Position numbers and translations under genes: made by a program | From: an uncultured Acetatifactor sp. | GTDB lineage: Bacteria > Bacillota > Clostridia > Lachnospirales > Lachnospiraceae | Direction of reading: 5' to 3' | DNA length: 7,068 nt | NCBI GenBank assembly: GCA_934394515.1 | Contig: CAKRRU010000118.1 | Span: 1-7,068, forward strand | The notes under the pieces: generated by a model | Database searches by the model: none | What the model saw: the letters and a program-made list of their open reading frames with translations, nothing else | Told to the model about the DNA's origin: nothing | Part shown: in pieces, positions 1 to 5,950 of the stretch | How the letters are laid out: each line of letters opens with the position of its first letter | Numbering within the stretch: the first letter of the stretch is position 1

Positions 1-14
1 GCATGGTTCTTATT

Positions 15-218
15 CGCCCGGGAAAAATAAGGGTACAGGAAGAGAAAAATGGAACTGTGTACCCTCGCCCGGGAAAAATAAGGGTACAGGAAGAGAAAAA
101 TGGAACTGTGTACCCTCGCCCAGGAAAAATAAGGGTACAGGAAGAGAAAAATGGAACTGTGTACCCTCGCTCGGGAAAAATAAGGGTACAGGAGGAGAAA
201 AACAGAGTTGCGTACCCT
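15..218. repeat. Four tandem 51-bp units with internal inverted repeats
   Basis: Four head-to-tail units of exactly 51 bp occupy 15-65, 66-116, 117-167 and 168-218. Units 1-3 are near identical (CGCCCGGG, CGCCCAGG and CGCTCGGG at their starts account for most differences). Unit 4 has diverged in its second half. Each unit contains AGGGTACA (30-37, 81-88, 132-139, 183-190) and its exact reverse complement TGTACCCT (58-65, 109-116, 160-167; CGTACCCT in unit 4 at 211-218). The array begins abruptly: the 14 bases before 15 do not match a unit end. Because 51 is a multiple of three, one frame stays open through the whole array, but its 17-residue peptide repeat is hydrophilic, has no known fold that I recognise, and the frame ends at 245. 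I read it as a non-protein repeat. I recall similar repeats between genes in Lachnospiraceae, but this is memory, not a search. Confidence 0.93.
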
Positions 219-480
219 CGTCCGACAGATAATAGAAGATTATAACAAAATATATATTTACAGTTCAAGAAAAGTATGCTGTAATAAAAATACACTTTTG
301 TTAAGTGCCGGAATTCTATTGAGTATTCTTAAAGCAATCAAGCTGTTTTCAGCAAAAATATCCAAAAACAAGAAACATTACCTTATTACCAAAGTTAATT
401 CCACGCAAAATGTTGTTCAAGATATCCTGGTTAATTTGATGCCAAAAACAATTACTCTAAAGCAAAAGAAAGGCGATGTC
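219..480. other. AT-rich stretch with no convincing gene
   Basis: This stretch between the repeat array and the ATG at 481 is rich in A and T. Reading frame 1 stays open through it, from a TTG at 208 inside repeat unit 4 into the nuclease-like gene. However, there is no ATG with a ribosome-binding site before 481, and the translated segment (lysine- and isoleucine-rich) resembles nothing I recognise. It may hold the promoter of the downstream gene, but I could not find a -35/-10 pair with acceptable spacing. It could also be the decayed remains of an older 5' coding segment. Confidence 0.45.
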
Positions 481-1257
481 ATGTTATATTATCAACTTCT
501 CAAAGAACAGGAAGTATTATCACAACGCGAAACTGAAATACGTAAAATATTGGAAAATTATCCGGAAGGAAAACTAATATACTCGCAAAATGGAAAGCAC
601 AAAAAATGGTACAAGTCATGTAACGGAGTAAAGAGCTACATTCCGAGTAGAGACATAAATATTGCCGTTGCTCTTGCAGAGAAAAAATATTATGAAGCAA
701 TACTGTTAGATGTGGTCTGGGAGAAAAAGGCAGTGGAGAACTATTTGAAAGTGTGCAATAAAGGAAAAACGCAGCAAGAAAAAATAGTTGCAACATCTGC
801 TTATACAGAACTCTTGAAAAGAGGATTCATATCTTCAAAAGAGGAACTTGCCAAGTGGGAGAGAGCAGATTATGAAAAATGTTCCAAATATCCGGAGCAA
901 TTAGTACATCCAGTGTTTGATGGACAAAAAGTACGTTCAAAATCAGAAGCAATTATTGCAACTATGCTACATTTGAATAAAATCCCATTTCATTATGAAG
1001 AAGCGTTACATTTTGGAAACAAAGTAATTTACCCGGACTTTACCATAAGACATCCGGTAACCGGACGCATATACTATTGGGAACATTTTGGTATGATGGA
1101 TAATGATAGCTATGCGCAGCCCGCATTTCAAAAAATGCAGCTTTATAATATAAATGGGATTCTGTTATCAGATACTCTTTTGACTACTTATGAAACCCAG
1201 GAGATCCCGTTAAAGACAGATATGGTTGAAAACATGATACATAGTTACTTCATGTAG
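481..1257 (+). CDS. PD-(D/E)XK nuclease-like orphan protein
   Basis: This encodes a 258-residue soluble protein with no signal peptide or membrane segment. The C-terminal third carries the hallmarks of the PD-(D/E)XK restriction-endonuclease-like fold: RSKSE with Glu156 on the first helix, YPDF with Asp186, then WEHFG with Glu201-His202 in the place of the usual E-x-K, and a helix lysine near Lys218. The N-terminal part (residues 1-140) is helical and charged, with a PEGKL..NGKHKKWYKS segment at about 28-46. I recognise the overall pattern as an uncharacterised protein seen in Lachnospiraceae genomes, with no assigned role. I chose the ATG at 481 because AAAGG lies 7 bases upstream; the frame stays open back to a TTG at 208, which would give 349 residues but without a good ribosome-binding site. 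No methyltransferase, immunity gene or transposase accompanies it, so restriction, DNA repair and mobile-element functions all remain possible. Base composition is clearly lower in GC than the genes to the right. The fold is fairly secure, the function is not. Confidence 0.75.
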   Translation: MLYYQLLKEQEVLSQRETEIRKILENYPEGKLIYSQNGKHKKWYKSCNGVKSYIPSRDINIAVALAEKKYYEAILLDVVWEKKAVENYLKVCNKGKTQQEKIVATSAYTELLKRGFISSKEELAKWERADYEKCSKYPEQLVHPVFDGQKVRSKSEAIIATMLHLNKIPFHYEEALHFGNKVIYPDFTIRHPVTGRIYYWEHFGMMDNDSYAQPAFQKMQLYNINGILLSDTLLTTYETQEIPLKTDMVENMIHSYFM

Positions 1258-1339
1258 ACAGCCTCGTTAATTTCATAAGAGGATAGCCGGATTCAACATT
1301 GGAAAACAATAATATAAAAGTAAGACAATGGAATTTAAC

Positions 1340-1385
1340 AGCAGCTGCTCTGTTTCCTTGCATAAGCGGAGACAGAGCAGCTGCT
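1340..1385. terminator. 18-bp stem hairpin between convergent genes
   Basis: Arms at 1340-1357 and 1368-1385 pair over 18 positions around a 10-base loop: 17 Watson-Crick pairs plus one G-U pair (T1354 with G1371) when read as plus-strand RNA. On the minus strand that wobble becomes an A-C mismatch, so the stem is slightly better for the plus transcript. It lies 83 bases after the stop of the nuclease-like gene and 58 bases beyond the stop of the convergent glycosyltransferase gene, the position expected of a shared terminator. Neither side has a proper U-tract (TAGCAG on the plus side, GTTAAATT on the minus side). Termination is therefore a positional inference, and the element could instead stabilise a 3' end. 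Confidence 0.6.
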
Positions 1386-1442
1386 TAGCAGAATCAGCAT
1401 ATAGAGCAGATGAAATAGGAGAGATGAGTGCCAACTTATTTT

Positions 1443-4400
1443 TTAACCGGAGATCAATACCCAGGTATCCTGCCAACGTAAGTATTTTATAACAAAATCT
1501 ACCGCTACCGGCTGCCCGGACAATACCGGATAGAAGAGCAGGAACAGTGCAAAGACCAGTATTGCATAGATGCAGCAGATTATGATAAAAGTACGATCCG
1601 AAACTCTTTTCTTCAGCTGCATCAGGCTGTATACGATCATCAGCACTACAAAAGGAACACTGGGGAAGTAGTGATAGATGAAGGTGATTCTGGTGACGAA
1701 AAACCAGGGCAGGTACTGTGCCAGATAGCCGACTGTCAGAAATACAGCGGTGGAATATTCTGCTCGAGATAATATATTCGGGGCAAACTCCGACGCGCTA
1801 TCCGCAGTATGCGGAGTACCATGCTGAACACTTCGAGTACCTGATTTAGAAGCTGCCACAGTTGTCGCAGAACTGTTGCCTGCGAGTGAACGTAGGAGAC
1901 TGTTCCTGCTGATCAGCAGATACACCACATACAGGAACGCGGGAATTCCCATCCACCACACCAGAGGATTGCCGAATGCACTGATGCCTTCTTTCACCAC
2001 ATCGGACAAATAGCCGGAATAATACCAGATCGGACGTTCCATGGTAGGCCACTGATACCAGGAGGAAGCGTACGGATGTGTCGCTTCCAGACCGCTGTGA
2101 TAGTTGAACATGGAGGTCTGGTTGGCAAGCATGCGGTCGAACAATCCGGTATGGGTATTGTCGACGAACGGCAGATAGGATAACAGGTAGATCACTGCCG
2201 GAATCAGTACAAAAAAGGTCAGACAGAAATCGATCGTCTTTATCGTATGGTGTGAAAAATTCTTTACGATCTCCCTATGATCAATACCGTTTGAGCTTTT
2301 TCCGGGATGCGCTTTGGCGTAGAGGCATTCCCGGTAGCGTCTGAACAGATGTGCAAAAAACAGCAGAGCCAGCCCGCATCCGGCATACACACCGGTCCAT
2401 TTACAGGCAATGCCGAAGCCCATGCAGATCCCGCATAATCCCAGCGGAACAAAGGTTTTATAAAGCGGTGTATCGTAAAAACTCATGGTGCAGTAGCTGT
2501 ACATAAAATAGTACATTGCAATCACGAAGAAAGTAATGTATACATCGATCGTCGCAATTCTTGTCTGCGTAAAATGCATGAAATCAAAAGCAAACAGAAA
2601 ACATGCAAGAGCTGCAGCAGGCGTATTGCGAGTCATCTTTTTCCCGAACAGATACAGAAACGGCAGCATGGCAATTCCAAACAAAGTACCGGTAATACGC
2701 CAGCCGAACGGATTCATGCCAAAGATGGCAACACCCAGGGAAATGAAGATTTTGCCCAGAGGAGGGTGTGTGTTCTCATAGGTCGTCAGACCATGGAGAA
2801 ATTCGTAAGCAGTACGTGCGTGATAAATTTCGTCAAAATACATACTGTTGCGGAAGGAATACCGTTCCGGATACAGATCTGCTTCGTCAAATAAGGTCTC
2901 ATAAGTATCTGCATTGACCGGACGGGTGATATTGCCGTCCGCATCTGTGAAGACAAGTTCAATCAGTGATGCATCCGTGTCAGTCAACGTCAGACGTACA
3001 TACCGGGGAGAAATCCCGCCGGATGAAGTGCCGGTCTGGGTGTATTGTGATATCATGTCCTGCAAGGATACATCCTGCCAGGTAAATACGTTGTCCAAGA
3101 TCATTTCACCCAGATAAGTCCAGGAGTCCTCTGTATTGCTTCCGACTTCGACGGTAAAGTGCCGCTGGTGCCAGGGAGCAATATAACTTGCCATTTTTGC
3201 AGGCAGGGCTTTTTCGGAAAACTCCAGCTCAATGGTCTGGTTCTGAACCATATTATAGGTGGTGACCGGTGCTTTGCTGTCGCCCAGATCATACAGGGCA
3301 AAGAAACTGTACAGGGCACAGATCAGTAACAGCAGACCGAGATCGACTTTCGTGAAGACAACACGAGGTTCAGAAGGCACCGGTTCCAGCGGGGACATAA
3401 GATGTTCCTTAAGTAATTGACCAAGGTTCACGGGACTGTTATTTTTGCCAAAGGAAGAACACCCTGACGATTTGCGGTCAGACGAGGAAGCCTTTGTGTC
3501 AAAACGCTGTCCGGAAGCGGATTTTGATGTCCCGGATGCATTTGTAACGGAAGATGCCTTGTCGCAGACGTAAAGTCTCCATATGATTTTATAAAAATAA
3601 TACAGACAGCACAGCATTCCGGCGGATACCAGCAGGATAATGGGAGCTTTACGGTCGTAGTTCTGCGGATCATAATGATACAACACATCAGCGGTGTTAT
3701 AAAAATGCAGAACACAGAAACCGGCATAGCATTTCCACAGAGCGTCGGCGGATTTGTACAGGCAGCAGAAAAGTAACAGTGCCAGTCCGGGATACATATA
3801 TCTTTCATGCATTCTGACAGAAAATACAAACATCGTCAGAATGATAAAAGCGCCGAGACAGAAATATCTTGAAGGTTCCCTTCTGCAGCGCATGGCAATG
3901 AGGAAGGTGAAGAGCACGATCAGTAAGATCACAATAGTGCCCCAGGTCTTACATGGAAGGAAGAGAAAGGTCGTATTCTGATCGACCCAGTTCATTCCCA
4001 ACAGTCCCCAGAAATTATAAGCATTTACAGCTGCATATTCATAGGAACCCAGTGTAGAAGTATACTGGGAGATTGCCGCATGCAATCCGAAGGGAGTACA
4101 CAGCAGGAGCATACCGCAGATGACCGCCAGACCTCCGCACAGATTATAGAATAATTTCCGCCAGGAAAAATCTTTCAGTAATACATGGTCAAGGATACCA
4201 ACTAAAAGAACAGGGGTAAAAATCAAAGTCTGTGGTTTCAATAAAACGCCAACCCCGTACACCGCATAAGCCGGAAGCATCTTTCCGTCCATCAGGAACA
4301 GACACATAAGGATGACTATCAGAGTGTGGACGGAATCCACCTGGCCCCAGCAGGAAGAATTCAGAATGATGACCGGCTGGAACAGATATACAGCAGCAAT

Positions 4401-4853
4401 ACACAGGGACTGCAGCTCGGACAGGTGCAGTCGTTTGGCGGCTTCTCTGTAGAGCAAATATCCGCAGGCTATGTCACACAGAATCGCCGGCAGCTTTAAC
4501 AACAGGATATGAAGATCGGAGTAATAGGGAATCTTCAGCAGATTGCGCAGAGCCCCGATCACATACAGGACATACATAAATCCGGGCGGATAATCCGTAA
4601 AAGTCTCTGATGAATAGAACTGCCCCGGCCCCACAGTGAAAATTCGGTCAGCCCATCCTGCAAAGCAGGCAATATCATTGCTGAAACCATGGGTGGTATA
4701 TGCAAGAAGCAGCCTGAGAAGCAGTGCCACACCGAACAGCATAACGGCAGGCGACAAAACTCCCTTCCTTTTTGAAATTCCGGCATCAGACCGGAAACCG
4801 GTATAGCAAACTCCGCAGAGCAGCAGAGACAACAGAGCAAAAAGATGCATCAT
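1443..4853 (-). CDS. Fused GT-C glycosyltransferase: Gpi18-like half + protein O-mannosyltransferase half
   Basis: This is a multi-spanning membrane protein of 1136 residues from the ATG at 4853 (1142 from an upstream TTG at 4871; residue numbers here use the TTG). The N-terminal half (about 1-435) matches COG5542/Gpi18-type mannosyltransferases: SNDIACFAGWADR with acidic residue Asp66, DYPPGF at 93-98, CWGQVDS at 174-180, KPQ at 212-214 and RMHERYMYP at 353-361. A serine-rich linker follows (about 438-480). The C-terminal half is a GT39 protein O-mannosyltransferase (PMT): one membrane segment (511-526), an inserted beta-rich region (about 535-672), the catalytic FDE at 679-681, HPPLGK at 702-707, and the PMT C-terminal membrane domain ending in FIYHYFPSVPF (1064-1073). 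PMTs transfer mannose from a lipid-phosphate carrier to Ser/Thr of exported proteins on the outer face of the membrane; donor and acceptor here are inferred. Bacterial PMTs usually have roughly half this length, so the fusion is notable. The ATG at 4853 was preferred over the TTG, with GGGGGA about 10 bases upstream; the next codon is also ATG. The gene is divergent from the sortase gene. Confidence 0.9.
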   Translation of the reverse strand: MMHLFALLSLLLCGVCYTGFRSDAGISKRKGVLSPAVMLFGVALLLRLLLAYTTHGFSNDIACFAGWADRIFTVGPGQFYSSETFTDYPPGFMYVLYVIGALRNLLKIPYYSDLHILLLKLPAILCDIACGYLLYREAAKRLHLSELQSLCIAAVYLFQPVIILNSSCWGQVDSVHTLIVILMCLFLMDGKMLPAYAVYGVGVLLKPQTLIFTPVLLVGILDHVLLKDFSWRKLFYNLCGGLAVICGMLLLCTPFGLHAAISQYTSTLGSYEYAAVNAYNFWGLLGMNWVDQNTTFLFLPCKTWGTIVILLIVLFTFLIAMRCRREPSRYFCLGAFIILTMFVFSVRMHERYMYPGLALLLFCCLYKSADALWKCYAGFCVLHFYNTADVLYHYDPQNYDRKAPIILLVSAGMLCCLYYFYKIIWRLYVCDKASSVTNASGTSKSASGQRFDTKASSSDRKSSGCSSFGKNNSPVNLGQLLKEHLMSPLEPVPSEPRVVFTKVDLGLLLLICALYSFFALYDLGDSKAPVTTYNMVQNQTIELEFSEKALPAKMASYIAPWHQRHFTVEVGSNTEDSWTYLGEMILDNVFTWQDVSLQDMISQYTQTGTSSGGISPRYVRLTLTDTDASLIELVFTDADGNITRPVNADTYETLFDEADLYPERYSFRNSMYFDEIYHARTAYEFLHGLTTYENTHPPLGKIFISLGVAIFGMNPFGWRITGTLFGIAMLPFLYLFGKKMTRNTPAAALACFLFAFDFMHFTQTRIATIDVYITFFVIAMYYFMYSYCTMSFYDTPLYKTFVPLGLCGICMGFGIACKWTGVYAGCGLALLFFAHLFRRYRECLYAKAHPGKSSNGIDHREIVKNFSHHTIKTIDFCLTFFVLIPAVIYLLSYLPFVDNTHTGLFDRMLANQTSMFNYHSGLEATHPYASSWYQWPTMERPIWYYSGYLSDVVKEGISAFGNPLVWWMGIPAFLYVVYLLISRNSLLRSLAGNSSATTVAASKSGTRSVQHGTPHTADSASEFAPNILSRAEYSTAVFLTVGYLAQYLPWFFVTRITFIYHYFPSVPFVVLMIVYSLMQLKKRVSDRTFIIICCIYAILVFALFLLFYPVLSGQPVAVDFVIKYLRWQDTWVLISG

Positions 4854-4891
4854 AATATGTAATTCCCCCAATGTTTTAAGCTTTCCTCTTT

Positions 4892-4920
4892 AAAATAACA
4901 AAAATAATCTCTTTCGTAAA
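4892..4920 (-). promoter_or_regulatory. Candidate promoter for the glycosyltransferase gene
   Basis: On the minus strand, TTTACG (4915-4920) matches four of six positions of the -35 consensus. It is separated by exactly 17 bases from TATTTT (4892-4897), which matches four of six positions of the -10 consensus and is preceded by TGT, giving an extended -10. The start codon lies about 40 bases downstream, leaving a short leader. Neither box is strong, so this is the best candidate in the gap rather than a proven promoter. Confidence 0.5.
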
Positions 4921-4947
4921 GACGAATACCTTAAAATAAGGTATAAT
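4919..4947 (+). promoter_or_regulatory. Candidate promoter for the sortase gene
   Basis: A perfect -10 hexamer TATAAT lies at 4942-4947. The hexamer 17 bases upstream, AAGACG at 4919-4924, keeps only the central GAC of the -35 consensus, so this promoter may depend on an activator or be weak. A second TATAAA at 4952-4957 could act instead. The start codon at 5004 would lie about 50 bases from the transcription start. Confidence 0.55.
4926..4944. promoter_or_regulatory. 19-bp dyad, candidate operator in the divergent promoter region
   Basis: ATACCTTA and TAAGGTAT form perfect 8-bp inverted arms around a central AAA. The right arm overlaps the first three bases of the sortase TATAAT box, and the left arm starts six bases upstream of the -35 box of the opposite promoter. 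A dimeric regulator bound here would block the sortase promoter and could also affect the glycosyltransferase promoter. No regulator gene is visible in the window. The short AT-rich arms make a structural RNA role unlikely. Confidence 0.5.
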
Positions 4948-5003
4948 CAGTTATAAAATGAGAGAAGACAGCGGAAACACAGAGTGTGAAGGGCGTGGTG
5001 GTT

Positions 5004-5780
5004 ATGATGAAAAACAAGAAAGCGGAAAATACGATTACAGCAATACTGGTGGCGGCAGTCGTTGTGACCGGCGGCATGAGCCTGTATTCTTATCGGTCGG
5101 AGCAAAAGGCGAAAGAGGAATATGAGACGATCCGCCAGGAAGCAGTCACAGAACCGGAGAGTGAAGAAGACATAGAAGAGACCAGACAGAAAAATTATCC
5201 GGATCTGCAGATCAACTTTGAAGAGCTGAAGAAGACGAATCCGGATTTCAGGGGCTGGCTCTATTTCCCGGCTTTGGAGATCAGCTATCCGGTGGTACAG
5301 GGAGAAGATAATGACTATTATCTGAAACATTCTTTTGAAGGAGAAAATGTAAATGCCGGTTGTATTTTCATGGACTGTGGGGCTACGGCGGACTGGTCGG
5401 ACCGAAATACGTTTGTATTCGGACATAACATGCGGGATGAGAGTATGTTTGGTTCTTTCAAAAATTTGTTGAAAGGGACAGTCAGCTGTGAAGATGATCA
5501 GTATTTCTATATTTATACGGAAAAAAATGTCTATACTTATGAAATCTTTTCCTATTATAAGACAACCAGCACCGGTGACCGCTATGCTACGTTTACGTCC
5601 GATGCATCCTATGACGATTATGTAAAATGGGCAACGGAGAATTCCACGTTCGCGTCAGATGCAGATCTGAGCAGCAGAGGCAACATTGTATCCCTGTCCA
5701 CCTGCTACGGCTCCGCAGGCACGAAGAAAAGAGTACTATTGCATGGAGTACTGGTAGAAACGGCGGAGTATTGGGAATAA
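5004..5780 (+). CDS. Class B sortase
   Basis: This is a membrane-anchored cysteine transpeptidase that cuts a C-terminal sorting signal on a secreted protein and joins it to the peptidoglycan cross-bridge. In the 258-residue product, a short basic N-terminus is followed by one membrane segment (about 10-29), an acidic stem rich in Glu (about 35-63), then the sortase domain. Catalytic residues are visible: His141 in FGHNMRDES, Cys234 in SLSTCYG, and Arg243 in KKRVLLHG. YPVVQG..NDYYLKHSF and the NAGCIFMD segment are typical of class B rather than classes A or C. ATG 5004 or ATG 5007 is the likely start, served by AAGGG or GGTGG just upstream; in-frame GTG codons at 4986, 4995 and 4998 are weaker choices. 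Class B sortases in clostridia often serve one or a few local substrates. The surface protein beginning at 5951 is the obvious candidate, though its sorting signal is outside the window. Confidence 0.95.
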   Translation: MMKNKKAENTITAILVAAVVVTGGMSLYSYRSEQKAKEEYETIRQEAVTEPESEEDIEETRQKNYPDLQINFEELKKTNPDFRGWLYFPALEISYPVVQGEDNDYYLKHSFEGENVNAGCIFMDCGATADWSDRNTFVFGHNMRDESMFGSFKNLLKGTVSCEDDQYFYIYTEKNVYTYEIFSYYKTTSTGDRYATFTSDASYDDYVKWATENSTFASDADLSSRGNIVSLSTCYGSAGTKKRVLLHGVLVETAEYWE

Positions 5781-5950
5781 GCGTGATACATCAGACATGA
5801 CAAGAACAAAAATAAGCAAAAAATCACAATTTTATTAAAAAATCTGAACCCTTTTTGAAATCTCCACAGTCTTTATAGATGTAAAGAGGAACGAAAACGT
5901 TTGAGGTTTGAAAAACGTTGAGCATTTGAATTTCAAGAGGGAGAAATCAG
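5781..5950. other. Sortase to surface-protein gap with paired AACGTT sites
   Basis: This 170-base AT-rich gap has no GC-rich hairpin with a T-tract, so I see no terminator after the sortase gene and read-through is possible. TTGAAA at 5855-5860 resembles a -35 box, but the nearest TATA sequence (TATAGA at 5874) is only 13 bases away, which is too close. Two similar 13-base segments, GAAAACGTTTGAG (5893-5905) and GAAAAACGTTGAG (5910-5922), each contain the palindrome AACGTT, with centres 18 bases apart. They are a possible regulator-binding pair. The ribosome-binding site of the next gene lies at the end. Confidence 0.5.
5936..5943 (+). promoter_or_regulatory. Ribosome-binding site of the surface-protein gene
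   Basis: AGAGGGAG sits 7 bases before the ATG at 5951, close to the ideal Shine-Dalgarno position for a Firmicute. This fixes the start of the surface-protein gene, and the encoded signal peptide begins directly at that ATG. Confidence 0.8.

Noticed and set aside
15..218. CRISPR array
   Set aside because: The units are directly contiguous with no unique spacers, and no cas genes are present.
3..245. Open frame of 80 codons through the repeat array, giving a 17-residue peptide repeat
   Set aside because: The frame stays open only because the unit is 51 bp long; the start lacks a ribosome-binding site and the array is better explained by its inverted repeats.
1258..1284. Small hairpin CCTC...GAGG right after the nuclease-like gene as its terminator
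   Set aside because: The stem is about seven pairs with a bulge and has no following T-run; the larger hairpin at 1340-1385 is far stronger.
1273..1476. Minus-strand 67-codon open frame overlapping the glycosyltransferase 3' end
   Set aside because: It runs through the hairpin, overlaps the longer gene in another frame and has no recognisable domain or ribosome-binding site.
2536..2894. Plus-strand open frames inside the glycosyltransferase gene
   Set aside because: They are antisense shadows of the conserved PMT catalytic region.
4947..5426. Minus-strand 159-codon open frame opposite the sortase gene
   Set aside because: It lies antisense to a gene with clear catalytic motifs and shows no family features of its own.
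5781..5860. Terminator after the sortase gene
   Set aside because: The sequence is only AT-rich; the best inverted repeat is a five-base A/T stem with no GC-rich part.
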